Part shown: one piece after another, positions 7,655 to 16,765 of the stretch
Numbering within the stretch: position 1 is the first letter of the stretch
How the letters are laid out: each line of letters opens with the position of its first letter
Assembly (NCBI GenBank): GCA_963712595.1
Contig: CAVQIM010000003.1
Span: forward strand, 1-64,000
From: VRUE01 sp963712595
Lineage (GTDB): Bacteria; Actinomycetota; Thermoleophilia; Solirubrobacterales; 70-9
DNA: 64,000 bases
Direction: 5' to 3'
Position numbers and translations under genes: made by a program
Notes under the pieces: model-generated
The model's input: only the letters and a program-made list of their open reading frames with translations
The model's database searches: none
Told to the model about the DNA's origin: nothing

Positions 7655-10600
7655 TTGACCAATTCCGCGGAGCCAACCGTGCAGGAGGTCCGCGTCGCCA
7701 TGGCCCTCAACGGCGGGGTCAGCCTCGCCGTCTGGATGGGTGGCTGCGCGGTGGAGCTGGACCGGGCCCGGCGAGCCAACAGGGCTGGCGGCGAACCGCC
7801 GCGCATCTACGACGCGCTTTGCAAGTGCTTCGGCCGCCGCCTGGTGATCGACATCCTCACCGGCGCGAGCGCAGGGGGGGTCAACGGAGCGCTGCTGAGC
7901 GCCGCGATGGTCAGCGGCCGCACGCTCGACACCGACTTCGTCCGCAAGCAGTGGCTCGAGCTTGGCGACCTCAGCGGCCTCCTCTACCCCACCACCAAAG
8001 ACGATCCTCCCGCCCTGATGGACGGCGACCTCTTCCATGACCGGCTCCTGGGCGCTTTCAAAGGCGTGCTCGGCATCGACCCCAACGCTCCCGGCTACAC
8101 CGAGTGCACTCCCGCCAAACCGCTCCTCCCCACCCTGCCCAGCCTCGACGTGACGATGACCGACGTGATCGGCGTCGAGAAGAAGTTCAGGGACGCCTGG
8201 GGTGGCGAGCTGATCGCCCGCGAGCACCGCCCGCGCTTCAAGTTCCGAGAACGGCCGCACTTCAGCGCCGAGGCGCTGGCGACGGCGGCGCGCACCTCGG
8301 CCTCCTTCCCGGTCGCCTTCGAGCCCTGGCCGGTCAAAGGCGATCCGCGCGCGCTTGCCGGCCTGCCCAAAGCGACCTTCGGCATCGACGGCGGACTGCT
8401 GGACAACGCCCCGATCGAGGCGGCGCTCGACCTGATCCCGACCAAGCCGGCCGATTCCCGCGTGCTGCGCTACATCTGCTACCTCAACGGCGATCCGCCC
8501 TGCTCAACCGACGAGATCCCCAAAACCCCCACGCTTCTCGACGTCGGCGGCTACACGATCAACCTGCCCCGAGCGGCTCCCTTCGTCGACCAGCTGTACG
8601 CGATCCAGCGCGCCGTCGAGCGCCCTCATCTCGCCGCCAAAGTGCAGTCGCACCTGCTGGCGATGAACCTCAGCGACCTTCGCACCGTCGCCGGCGCCCT
8701 CTTCGACAGTTATCGCGACCGGCGCACAACCGAATCCCTGGAAGAGCTGCTCGAGGAGCCGGGCGACGCGATGGCGATGAGTGCGCTCCTGCTCAACACT
8801 GACGGCCGCCTCCCCTGGATCCCGCTCGTGCTGGAGCCGACGAGCCGGCTCAACTGGCGCTGGGGGATCCGTCCCGCGCAGCGAATCCTCCACCTGCTGC
8901 TCGACGCGCTGCGACCGAAGATCCCGGGGACGAGCGGGAAGCTACGCAAGGAACTGCTGGACGTGCGCGCCGAGATCGACCGCCAGCTGTCGGTCCTGGG
9001 AGAGGCGCGCGAGCACGTCGTCACCCCGGGGAACCAGAACGATCCCGCCAGATTCTCCTCGGAAGCTCCCCTGGAGAAGCTGCAGAAAGCCGTCGGCCGG
9101 GCCCAGTCTCGCGCGGCGGAAGCCTACGACGCCATTTGGGCCAGCGCCGAGGCGTTTCACGACCTTCTCGAGCGCCAGCCGGATCACTTCGCGTCGGGTT
9201 CGGCCGCGAAGCTGTTCGCCGGCGACCCGAACGCTGCGAAGGGCGATTGGGCCTCGCCCTTCTTCCTGCGCGTTCTCTCCGTTGAGGTGATCCGCCGCGC
9301 CTTCTCTAGCGAGGCCGACATCGAAAGCTCCGAGGAGCTGCGCTTCGTCCAGCTCACCCCCGCCGCCCCGACGCCGATATTCACCTCGGGCCCGCTGCGC
9401 CTGCCGAGCCCCGCCTCGGCCGAGGAAAAGCTCGCCGGCGTCGGCCTCGGTCACTTCGCCGGCTTCTTCCGCGCCTCCTGGCGCGCCAACGACTTCATGT
9501 GGGGACGCCTGGATGCCGCGGCCCGGATCGTCGACCTGCTGCTCGACAAGCCTTCCGACGAAGTGGGCCTCGGCGCCGACGACGACGCGACGCAGGCGCG
9601 CGAGCGCAGCACCTTCCTCGCGGACGCGCTGCTGCCCGAAGACGATCCGGAGGACGCGGAGCCCTCGCTCGACGCACGGCGCTGGCTGCTCAAAGAGGCG
9701 CTCGACGACGCCACCGCGGCGGACGGAGCGCCGCCGGCCGCCAAAGAGACCGACGGCAGCCTCAAAGCGCGCCTGCAGGCGAGAATCGAAGCCGAGCTCT
9801 TGGCGGCGACGCCGGATTCGGGCGTGAACAAGCTGCCGTTTACGCGAGCCGTCTTTCAGCGGGCCGCCCAGCTCGAGATCGCCGCCGTGGAGCTGCCGGT
9901 GATCCGCGAGCGAAGCGGCGCAGATCGCAAGCTCGGCGCCGGCGTCAAGCCATTCCTGGCAGATGCCAAGGGCAACGATGTCGAGCGCGATGTGAAAGCC
10001 GTGCGCGACCTCTACGAAGGCGGCGACTCGCTGCCCAGCGCTCTCACCGACAGCGAGGAAGCCGTCAGCGATCTCGGTCTGCGCACGATCACCCACGCTG
10101 CATTCGTCGCTCTCTCGGCGGTGCAAACCGCGGGGGCGCCGCTCGCGAAATTCTTCGGCGTGGTGCGCACACCCCTCTCCGCGATCGCCGCCACCGTCGC
10201 GAAAAACCCGCTCTACCGCGGCTCGGCGGGCCTTGGCTTCTGGGCGGCCGCGGTCTACCTGACCATGCGACTGGTCACGACGAGCGCGGAAGCTCCGCTC
10301 GAATTCTCGGCGGTCTGGTCCTGGGCAACCCTGACCGCCTTGGTCGCGGCGGTGGGCCTCCTCGGCATCGCCGCCGTCCCGATCCTGCGCCTCTGGCGTG
10401 GCGTGCAACCGTTCCGCAATCTCCTCGCCACGGTAGGGCTGCTCGGCTTCGGCTTCGTCTTCGCCGTGATCCTGGCCGCGGCGATTGGCGGCCTCGACAC
10501 GGAACGGATCCTCTTCACGCCCGAAGCGGAGAACCCGCCGAACCTCGTCCTCCTCGCGCCCCTCTTCGCCCTCGGCCTGATCTCGGCGTCTCGCCTTCCC

Positions 10601-10834
10601 CTCCCGGGCGGTATCGGCAAGATCGCTGCCAAGTTGGAAGATGCCGGGGCCGAGTGGGTTCTCTCGTTCCTGCTGCCCGCGGTCGCCTTCCTTCTCCTCG
10701 GGATCTGGGCGGGAATCGACCTCTGGAATGCCGGGTTCGACGGGGGCAGGTTCTGGCAGGCTGCGAGCGCCGCCTTCGCCCTGTTCGCGACGCTGATCGT
10801 CGCCACACTCTCGCTGACGCGCTGGCGCCGCTAG
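7655..10834 (+). CDS. Large patatin-like acyl hydrolase with C-terminal membrane region
   Basis: 1,059 residues from a TTG start. The N-terminal patatin domain shows the oxyanion loop (NGGVSLAVWMGG, residues 19-30), the nucleophile elbow GASAGG with Ser72, and the catalytic Asp in IDGGLLDNAP (about residue 245), so the Ser-Asp dyad is intact. The layout fits the patatin-related family with a long DUF3376-type middle region. The last ~230 residues contain several hydrophobic helices (for example WATLTALVAAVGLLGIAAV and LLATVGLLGFGFVFAVILAA), so it is probably anchored in the membrane. Expected activity is lipid acyl hydrolysis, substrate unknown. It starts 28 bp after the acyl-CoA ligase and ends 3 bp from a convergent second patatin gene. 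Confidence 0.85.
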   Translation: MTNSAEPTVQEVRVAMALNGGVSLAVWMGGCAVELDRARRANRAGGEPPRIYDALCKCFGRRLVIDILTGASAGGVNGALLSAAMVSGRTLDTDFVRKQWLELGDLSGLLYPTTKDDPPALMDGDLFHDRLLGAFKGVLGIDPNAPGYTECTPAKPLLPTLPSLDVTMTDVIGVEKKFRDAWGGELIAREHRPRFKFRERPHFSAEALATAARTSASFPVAFEPWPVKGDPRALAGLPKATFGIDGGLLDNAPIEAALDLIPTKPADSRVLRYICYLNGDPPCSTDEIPKTPTLLDVGGYTINLPRAAPFVDQLYAIQRAVERPHLAAKVQSHLLAMNLSDLRTVAGALFDSYRDRRTTESLEELLEEPGDAMAMSALLLNTDGRLPWIPLVLEPTSRLNWRWGIRPAQRILHLLLDALRPKIPGTSGKLRKELLDVRAEIDRQLSVLGEAREHVVTPGNQNDPARFSSEAPLEKLQKAVGRAQSRAAEAYDAIWASAEAFHDLLERQPDHFASGSAAKLFAGDPNAAKGDWASPFFLRVLSVEVIRRAFSSEADIESSEELRFVQLTPAAPTPIFTSGPLRLPSPASAEEKLAGVGLGHFAGFFRASWRANDFMWGRLDAAARIVDLLLDKPSDEVGLGADDDATQARERSTFLADALLPEDDPEDAEPSLDARRWLLKEALDDATAADGAPPAAKETDGSLKARLQARIEAELLAATPDSGVNKLPFTRAVFQRAAQLEIAAVELPVIRERSGADRKLGAGVKPFLADAKGNDVERDVKAVRDLYEGGDSLPSALTDSEEAVSDLGLRTITHAAFVALSAVQTAGAPLAKFFGVVRTPLSAIAATVAKNPLYRGSAGLGFWAAAVYLTMRLVTTSAEAPLEFSAVWSWATLTALVAAVGLLGIAAVPILRLWRGVQPFRNLLATVGLLGFGFVFAVILAAAIGGLDTERILFTPEAENPPNLVLLAPLFALGLISASRLPLPGGIGKIAAKLEDAGAEWVLSFLLPAVAFLLLGIWAGIDLWNAGFDGGRFWQAASAAFALFATLIVATLSLTRWRR

Positions 10835-10837
10835 CCG

Positions 10838-12091
10838 CTAGGAGGCCTCGCCGGACTGCCGCAGCAGCGCCGAGGTGGTCTGCTCGAGCACTCGCCTCCA
10901 GGCGGAGGACTGCTCGGGCTCCTCCTCCGCCGCGCGCTCGACCACGCGGCGCACGCGGCGCTCGGAGATCTCGAGCCCGTGGCGGTCGGCGATCTCCTTG
11001 TAGCGGTCGTAGTCCTGGGCGAGGGTCGCGGTGACCGATTCGAAGCCGTGGCGGGCGATTTTCAGCCGTCGCGAGTAGTCCATGATCGGCGTGCCGAACA
11101 TCAGCTCGTCGTTCGGCTCGGGCTCGACCAGGATGATGTCGACGCCGGGGTAGCGCTCCTGCCACATCTCGACCGCCTGGTGCAGGCGGGCGTGGGCGAT
11201 CAGGCGGAAGGTCTGGTTCGCGATCGCCGGCAGGCCCATGTCGGAGACCCGCCTCACGCGAGTTCCGAAGACGGTCGGGATCGTCTTCTCGAAGTCGTTG
11301 ACGAAGGGCACGAGCGGGTTGACGACGACGATGAACTTCGCCCCCTTCTCGACCGCGATGTCGACGTTGGTCGTCGAGCGGATGCCGCCGTCGACCACCT
11401 GGCGCCCCTTCAGGTCGACGGGCTTGTAGACGATCGGCAGGGTGGTCGAGCACTGGACCGCCTTCGAGATCGGCACGTCGTTCCAGCCCTCCTCGCCGAA
11501 GACGATCCGCTCGCAAGTGTCGAGATCGGTGGCGGTCAGGTAGAGCTCCTTGTCGAGCAGGCGGAAATCGTCGACGCGGCCGTCTTCGGAGAGCGCCCCC
11601 GCGACGTAGTCGGCGATACCGCTGCCCGAGTAGAAGCCGGTCGGCAACGCCTCCGCCAGGCCAACCCCGATGTCGATTGCCGAGAACGTGCCCATCCGGA
11701 CCAGGCTCCGCATCAGCTCGACGGTCCGCAGCGGCAGCATCGCGGCCTTCTCCACGAAGCCGAGATAGTTGGGCTTCAGCACCCTGTCGAGGTTGAGGTC
11801 CTCCAACTCGGAGGGGATGCGGCGATTGATCACCTGCATCATCTCGTCCGGGGTGACGCCGTTGGCGAGCATCCCGGCGACGAAGGAACCCGCGCTGGTG
11901 CCCACGTATACGTCGAAGTTGTTGACGGTGCTGTTGACCGCGAGCAGGTCGAGTGCCCGCAGGGCCCCGATCTCATAGACGCCGCCGGTGAAGCCGCCGC
12001 CGCCGAGGACGAGAGCGGTCTTCGATGGGCGCTTGCGGCCGCGGCGCCGTCGCGGTTGCGATTCCAGGTCCACAACTTTGCCCATAAACAT
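10838..12091 (-). CDS. Patatin-like phospholipase (RssA/NTE-type)
   Basis: 417 residues. The oxyanion-hole glycine run LVLGGGGFTGG (28-37), the nucleophile GTSAGS with Ser66, and the DGG motif in VVDGGIRSTTNVDIA are all present, so a working Ser-Asp dyad is likely. The protein is soluble in appearance, with a basic N-terminus (RRRRGRKRPSK) and a charged C-terminus. It converges on the large patatin gene, whose stop is only 3 bp away, and diverges from the carboxypeptidase gene. Two ATGs compete for the start, 12091 and 12085. A GATAAT hexamer eight bases before the second favours a leaderless message starting at 12085. Confidence 0.87.
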   Translation of the reverse strand: MFMGKVVDLESQPRRRRGRKRPSKTALVLGGGGFTGGVYEIGALRALDLLAVNSTVNNFDVYVGTSAGSFVAGMLANGVTPDEMMQVINRRIPSELEDLNLDRVLKPNYLGFVEKAAMLPLRTVELMRSLVRMGTFSAIDIGVGLAEALPTGFYSGSGIADYVAGALSEDGRVDDFRLLDKELYLTATDLDTCERIVFGEEGWNDVPISKAVQCSTTLPIVYKPVDLKGRQVVDGGIRSTTNVDIAVEKGAKFIVVVNPLVPFVNDFEKTIPTVFGTRVRRVSDMGLPAIANQTFRLIAHARLHQAVEMWQERYPGVDIILVEPEPNDELMFGTPIMDYSRRLKIARHGFESVTATLAQDYDRYKEIADRHGLEISERRVRRVVERAAEEEPEQSSAWRRVLEQTTSALLRQSGEAS

Positions 12092-12106
12092 GCATTATCC
12101 CATTGA
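12078..12106. promoter_or_regulatory. Divergent start region with a possible shared -10 element
   Basis: The patatin gene (minus) and the carboxypeptidase gene (plus) start 15-21 bp apart. An in-frame TGA lies immediately before the GTG at 12107, so the plus-strand start cannot be moved upstream. On the minus strand GATAAT (12099-12094) sits eight bases before ATG 12085. On the plus strand the same bases give CATTAT, eight bases before GTG 12107. The surrounding stretch is nearly symmetrical (ATAA at 12084-12087, TTAT at 12095-12098). This fits leaderless transcripts in both directions from one symmetric -10. No -35 is evident. Confidence 0.4.
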
Positions 12107-13360
12107 GTGAGGCGGACCCCGGCATTCCTTGCCGCGATTTGCGCGCTGCTTGCGATCCTCCTGGTCACGAGCGCGGCGCAGGCGGCCACGCGCGCGCAGC
12201 TCTGCGCGAACCTGCGAGGGCGCCTCGTGCACGGAGGCGGTGGCGCCAGCGGCCTCTTCGTCGTCAACGGCCAGACCGGCGCTCCCGTCTGCGCACGCGC
12301 CGCGAAGCGCCAGCGGCCGCTGGCCTCGAACATGAAGCTGTTCACCACCGCCACCGCCCTCTCGCGCCTCGGGCCGCAGTCGCGCATCGCGACCCTGATC
12401 AGGACCGACGGCGCGATCGATCGCAACGGCGTCCTCCGCGGCAACCTCTACCTGGTCGGCGGCGGCGACCCGGCGCTGGGCACGCCGCCCTTCTACGGGC
12501 GCTTCCACGGTGGGCTTGGGACGAACCTGTTCCTGCTCAAGCGGCAGGTCCGGGAAGCGGGCATCCGCTCGGTCACCGGCCGCCTCTACGCAGACGACAG
12601 CGTCTTCGACCGCCTGCGCGGAGTCGCCGACTCCGGCTACGCGACCAGCTCCTACATCGGCCCGCTCTCGGGGCTCGCGCTCAACTCGGGCTACAGCAGC
12701 GCCAGCGCCAGCGGGTTCGCCACTGACCCGGCGGAGACCGCGGCGGAGACGCTGGCGAAGTCGCTGCGCGGGGCGGGCGTCCGCGTCTCCACCGACGTCG
12801 GCCTCGCAACGGCACCGCCCTTCAGCACCGAGCTGGCAAGGGTCGAATCACCGCCGCTGACGGAGATCGTCAACACGACCGACGTCTACTCCGACAACTT
12901 CTTCGCCGAGATGCTGATCAAGCTGCTGGGAGCGCGCTTTGGCGGTGCGGGCACGACCGCCGCAGGCGCGGGCGTGGTCGAGCAGTTCGCCCGCGGCCAC
13001 GGCTCCAGCGTGCACGCGGTCGACGGCTCCGGCCTCACTCGCTCGAACCGCGCCTCCCCGGCGCAGGTGGTCGGCCTGCTGCGATCGATGCGAGCCGATG
13101 CCGCCGGCGAGGAATTCATCCAGGACCTGGCGCTCACCGGACACGAGGGCACGGTCGCCGACCGCATGCACGGAACCGCCGCCTACGGCCGCTGCCGGAC
13201 CAAGACGGGCACCATCTCCGGCGTCAGCAACCTCTCCGGCTACTGCTTCAACCGCAACGGCAAGCTGATGATCTTCTCGATCCTGATGGCGAGCGTCTAC
13301 AACCTCAGCCTCGCCCACGTCGAGCAGGACCTTATGGCCGGCGAAATCGCCGCTTACTGA
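12107..13360 (+). CDS. dacB: D-alanyl-D-alanine carboxypeptidase / PBP4 family
   Basis: 417 residues with a clear signal peptide (about 1-27, ending TSAAQAA). The three penicillin-binding motifs are present: SxxK as SNMK (Ser74-Lys77), SxN as SDN (in VYSDNFFAEML), and KTG in RTKTGTISG. The family (peptidase S13) trims or cross-cleaves peptidoglycan stem peptides outside the membrane. Length is close to the usual 400-480. The GTG at 12107 is fixed by an in-frame stop directly upstream and lacks a ribosome site. The stop codon overlaps, tail to tail, the end of the next gene on the other strand by 7 bp. Confidence 0.88.
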   Translation: MRRTPAFLAAICALLAILLVTSAAQAATRAQLCANLRGRLVHGGGGASGLFVVNGQTGAPVCARAAKRQRPLASNMKLFTTATALSRLGPQSRIATLIRTDGAIDRNGVLRGNLYLVGGGDPALGTPPFYGRFHGGLGTNLFLLKRQVREAGIRSVTGRLYADDSVFDRLRGVADSGYATSSYIGPLSGLALNSGYSSASASGFATDPAETAAETLAKSLRGAGVRVSTDVGLATAPPFSTELARVESPPLTEIVNTTDVYSDNFFAEMLIKLLGARFGGAGTTAAGAGVVEQFARGHGSSVHAVDGSGLTRSNRASPAQVVGLLRSMRADAAGEEFIQDLALTGHEGTVADRMHGTAAYGRCRTKTGTISGVSNLSGYCFNRNGKLMIFSILMASVYNLSLAHVEQDLMAGEIAAY

Positions 13361-13797
13361 GAGCCTTTGCGCCTGCGCCGCCTGGCCCGCTCCTGGAGAG
13401 CATTCGAGACACCCAAAGCGGAGAAGAAACCGACTAGTGCAGTCAGCTGCATGGCGGCTTCGCTTGAATCCCTGAACGCCAGCACTCCGGCGACGACGAT
13501 CAAGACACCAACAGCAATGCCGATATTTGCGTAGCGAATCCCGTCCATGTGAGCACCTCTATGCAGACAATTGATTTCAGCGTAACGGACGCCAATGTCG
13601 ACCAATGCAATTGCCGCACCGAATGCGCCGCCCACGTAACCGTCTATGAGTGCAGTGCTTTCGATTCGCGTCCGCGAGACCCCGAGCGCGAGCCGAACGA
13701 TTCCAACCCCGACGCCGCCCAAGACGATGCCGGCGCCCACGGCAGTAGCAATCGACTCGAATATGGTCGTTAGAGGGCCAATCTGAGCGGGCGACAT
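13354..13797 (-). CDS. Uncharacterised membrane protein, 147 aa
   Basis: About four hydrophobic helices are visible: IATAVGAGIVLGGVGVGIVR, YVGGAFGAAIALVDIGV, IGIAVGVLIVVAGVLAF and LTALVGFFSALGV. A strongly basic C-terminus follows (ERARRRRRKGSQ). The ATG at 13797 has GGAAGA about eight bases upstream. The frame is open further upstream, but that part overlaps surE on the other strand and looks non-coding. I do not recognise a family. It is convergent with the PBP4-type gene, sharing 7 bp, and its start lies 101 bp from the divergent surE. Confidence 0.6.
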   Translation of the reverse strand: MSPAQIGPLTTIFESIATAVGAGIVLGGVGVGIVRLALGVSRTRIESTALIDGYVGGAFGAAIALVDIGVRYAEINCLHRGAHMDGIRYANIGIAVGVLIVVAGVLAFRDSSEAAMQLTALVGFFSALGVSNALQERARRRRRKGSQ

Positions 13798-13897
13798 CGA
13801 GTGGAGTCTTCCTTGCTGGCCTGCACGTGTGGCGCGCAGAATGTGCCGACCTTGAATCTTCTCTGGCCCGGCTCCGCGGGTCCGACACCTAGAATCG

Positions 13898-14713
13898 GTG
13901 GCCGTGCGCGTCCTGCTCACCAACGACGACGGGATCACCGCCCCTGGGCTGCAGGCGGCACGGCGTGCGCTGCGCGAGATCGAGGGGGTCGAGGTGGACG
14001 TGGTCGCGCCGGACTCGAATCGCAGCGCCACGGCGCGCAGCATCACGACGCGCTCGCCGCTCACGGTCGAGGAGGTCGAGTTCGGCGACGGCGACAAGGG
14101 CTACGCCACCGACGGCACCCCGGTCGACTGCGTGCGCTTCGCCGAGCTGGGTCTGGTCGGCCACCGGCCCGACCTGATCGTCTCCGGGATCAACCACGGC
14201 GCCAATCTCGGCGACGACATCACCTACTCGGGAACGGTGGCCGCGGCCTTCGAGGGGATCGTGCTCGGCATCCCCGCCGTCGCCGTGTCCCAGCAGTCCT
14301 CCGGCGGCGGCATGGGCTATGTCAGCGGCCGCTTCGACTTCGCCGCGGTGGCGCCCTTCACCGCCGAGCTGGTGCGGCGCCTGATCGCCGAGCCGATGCC
14401 GGAGGCGACCCTGATCAACGTCAACTGCCCCGCAGGCGAGCCGCGGGGCATCGAGGTGACGAAGCTCGGCAAACGGATCTACAACGACGAGCTGAAGCTG
14501 GTCGGCGAGACGGACGGCCGGCGCCACTACGAGATCTACGGCTGGCAGCCCGGCTACGAGAAGATCGAGGGCACCGACCTCAACGCCGTCGCCCAGGGGC
14601 GGATCTCGGTGACGCCAATCCACTTCGACCTCACTGACCACGGCGGGCTGGAGCAGCTGCGCGGGTGGGGCTTCGAGGAGATGCTGGCGGCGAGCGCCCC
14701 GACCTCGGTGTGA
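13898..14713 (+). CDS. surE: 5'/3'-nucleotidase SurE
   Basis: 271 residues. The metal-binding NDDG motif is at residues 9-12, followed by APDSNRSA and SGINHGANLGDDITYSGTV, all hallmarks of SurE, a cytoplasmic nucleoside monophosphatase active on 5'- and 3'-nucleotides. Length is normal. The GTG at 13898 is taken as start, and another GTG two codons later is equally possible. It overlaps ligA by 4 bp (GTGA), so the two are likely translated from one message. Confidence 0.95.
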   Translation: MAVRVLLTNDDGITAPGLQAARRALREIEGVEVDVVAPDSNRSATARSITTRSPLTVEEVEFGDGDKGYATDGTPVDCVRFAELGLVGHRPDLIVSGINHGANLGDDITYSGTVAAAFEGIVLGIPAVAVSQQSSGGGMGYVSGRFDFAAVAPFTAELVRRLIAEPMPEATLINVNCPAGEPRGIEVTKLGKRIYNDELKLVGETDGRRHYEIYGWQPGYEKIEGTDLNAVAQGRISVTPIHFDLTDHGGLEQLRGWGFEEMLAASAPTSV

Positions 14714-16734
14714 GCGAAGCCGACGCCAAGCAGCGCGCCGAGGGGCTGCGGCAGGAGCTGGCGGAGCACAACCGCCGCTACTACGTCCTCGACGACCCGA
14801 TCGTGGGCGACGACGAGTACGACGCCCTGCTCGACGAGCTGCGCGCGATCGAGGCCGACCATCCGGAGCTGCGCACGCCCGATTCGCCGACCCAGCGGGT
14901 CGGCGCTCCGCCCCTCGACCGCTTCGAGCAAGTCGAGCACGCCGAGCAGATGCTCTCGCTCGCCAACGCCCGCAACGAGGAGGAGCTGCGCGCCTGGGAG
15001 ACCCGCCTTCGCAACCACCTGAAGCGGCTCGACATCAGCGCTGCCGAGTTCAGCTACACGAGCGAGCCGAAGATCGACGGGCTGGCGATCTCGCTCACCT
15101 ACGACGACGGAGTGCTCGTGCGCGGCGCAACCCGCGGCGACGGCCGGGTCGGCGAGGACGTGACCCAGAACCTGCGCACGATCGGGGCGATCCCGCTGCG
15201 AATCGAGAACGCCCCACGCCTGGTCGAGGTGAGGGGCGAGGTCTACCTGCCGATCGCCGACTTCAAGGCGCTCAACGAGCGGCGGGCCGAGGCGGGCGAA
15301 CCCGCCTTCGCCAATCCCCGCAACTCCGCCGCGGGCTCGATCCGCCAACTCGATCCCGCCCTCGCCGCGGAACGGCCACTCTCGATCTGGACCTACGGGA
15401 TCGGTGCCACCGACGGCCTCGACCTGGCAACCCACACAGCCGAGGTCGAGTGGCTGCGCGAGCGGGGATTCAAGGTCAACCCGGACACCGACCACCACGC
15501 CGGCATCGAGTCGGTAGTCAAGCGCTGCCGCTGGTGGGAGGAGCGGCGCGAGGAGCTCGACTACGAGATCGACGGGGTGGTCGTCAAGATCGACGAGCGG
15601 GCGCTCTGGCGGGAGCTGGGCGTGGTGGGGCGCGAGCCGCGCTGGGCGATCGCCTGGAAGTTCGCGCCGACAACGGCGACGACGAAGCTGCTGAACGTAG
15701 TCTGGAACGTCGGCCGCACCGGCCACCTCGTGCCCTTCGCGATGCTGGAGCCGGTCCACGTCGGCGGCGTCACCGTCTCCACCGCGACCCTGCACAACGA
15801 GGAGGACCTCGCCCGCAAGGACGTGCGGATCGGCGACGAGGTCGTGGTGATGCGAGCGGGTGACGTGATCCCCCAGGTCGTGGCGCCGCTGGTGCAGCGA
15901 CGGCCGAAGGGAACGCGCCGGGTGAAACCGCCGAAGAAATGCCCGGCCTGCGGCACCCCCGTCGAGAAGCACGAGGACGCCGTGTTCTCGATCTGCCCCA
16001 ACCGCGCCGGCTGCCCGGGCCAGTCCTTCCAGCACGTCAAGCACTTCGTCAGCAAAGGGGCGATGGACATCGACGGCCTCGGCGAGAAGCAGGCGATGCG
16101 GTTCCTGCAGGAAGGCCTAATCGCAGACGTCGCCGACATCTACGAGCTGAGCGAGGAGCAGCTGGGCGGCCTCGAGGGCTTCGGCGAGGTCTCGGCGCGC
16201 AACCTGGTGGCGGCGATCGAGATCTCGAAGGAGCGGCCCTTCAAACGTGTCCTCTACGCCCTCGGCCTCCCGGGTGTCGGCTACGTCACCGCGGAAGCGC
16301 TGGCCGACCACTTCGGCTCGATCGACGCGCTGCACACCGCCGATCCCGAGCAGATCGAGGAGGTGGAGGGCGTGGGTCCGATCATGGCCGTCCAGATCGC
16401 CGAGTCCCTCGCCGACGAGCGCACCTGGGAGCTGGTCGGGAAGCTGCTCGAGAAAGGGCTCCGGCTCGAACAGGACGCCTCCGAACGGCGCATGACGGAT
16501 GGGCCCCTGGAAGGCAAGACGCTGGTCCTGACCGGCACGCTCCCCGAGCTGACCCGAGAGGAGGCCGGAGCGCTGATCAAGGCGGCGGGCGGCAAGGTCG
16601 TCAACTCGGTCTCGAAAAAAACGGACTACGTCGTGGCTGGTGAGAACCCGGGCTCGAAGCTCGAGAAGGCCGAGAAATATGAGACCGAGGTTCTCGACGA
16701 AGCGGGGCTGCTGAAACTGCTTGCAGGGGAATAG
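14710..16734 (+). CDS. ligA: NAD-dependent DNA ligase LigA
   Basis: 674 residues with full domain order. The NAD-binding Ia domain (HNRRYYVLDDPIVGDDEYD) is followed by the adenylation domain with nucleophile Lys121 in EPKIDG and ligase motif RGDGRVGED. Then come an OB fold, a Cys4 zinc finger (CPACGTP..., SICPNRAGCPG), helix-hairpin-helix repeats and a C-terminal BRCT domain (about 595-674). It seals nicks during replication and repair. The GTG at 14710 overlaps the surE stop. Longer frames upstream exist only inside surE. Confidence 0.97.
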   Translation: MSEADAKQRAEGLRQELAEHNRRYYVLDDPIVGDDEYDALLDELRAIEADHPELRTPDSPTQRVGAPPLDRFEQVEHAEQMLSLANARNEEELRAWETRLRNHLKRLDISAAEFSYTSEPKIDGLAISLTYDDGVLVRGATRGDGRVGEDVTQNLRTIGAIPLRIENAPRLVEVRGEVYLPIADFKALNERRAEAGEPAFANPRNSAAGSIRQLDPALAAERPLSIWTYGIGATDGLDLATHTAEVEWLRERGFKVNPDTDHHAGIESVVKRCRWWEERREELDYEIDGVVVKIDERALWRELGVVGREPRWAIAWKFAPTTATTKLLNVVWNVGRTGHLVPFAMLEPVHVGGVTVSTATLHNEEDLARKDVRIGDEVVVMRAGDVIPQVVAPLVQRRPKGTRRVKPPKKCPACGTPVEKHEDAVFSICPNRAGCPGQSFQHVKHFVSKGAMDIDGLGEKQAMRFLQEGLIADVADIYELSEEQLGGLEGFGEVSARNLVAAIEISKERPFKRVLYALGLPGVGYVTAEALADHFGSIDALHTADPEQIEEVEGVGPIMAVQIAESLADERTWELVGKLLEKGLRLEQDASERRMTDGPLEGKTLVLTGTLPELTREEAGALIKAAGGKVVNSVSKKTDYVVAGENPGSKLEKAEKYETEVLDEAGLLKLLAGE

Positions 16735-16765
16735 GGCGCCGGCGCACGAATGCATACTGCGGGCC

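Noticed and set aside
6066..7658. A 530-codon plus-strand frame inside the acyl-CoA ligase gene
   Set aside because: Arg/Gly/Pro-rich out-of-frame reading of a clearly recognised ligase.
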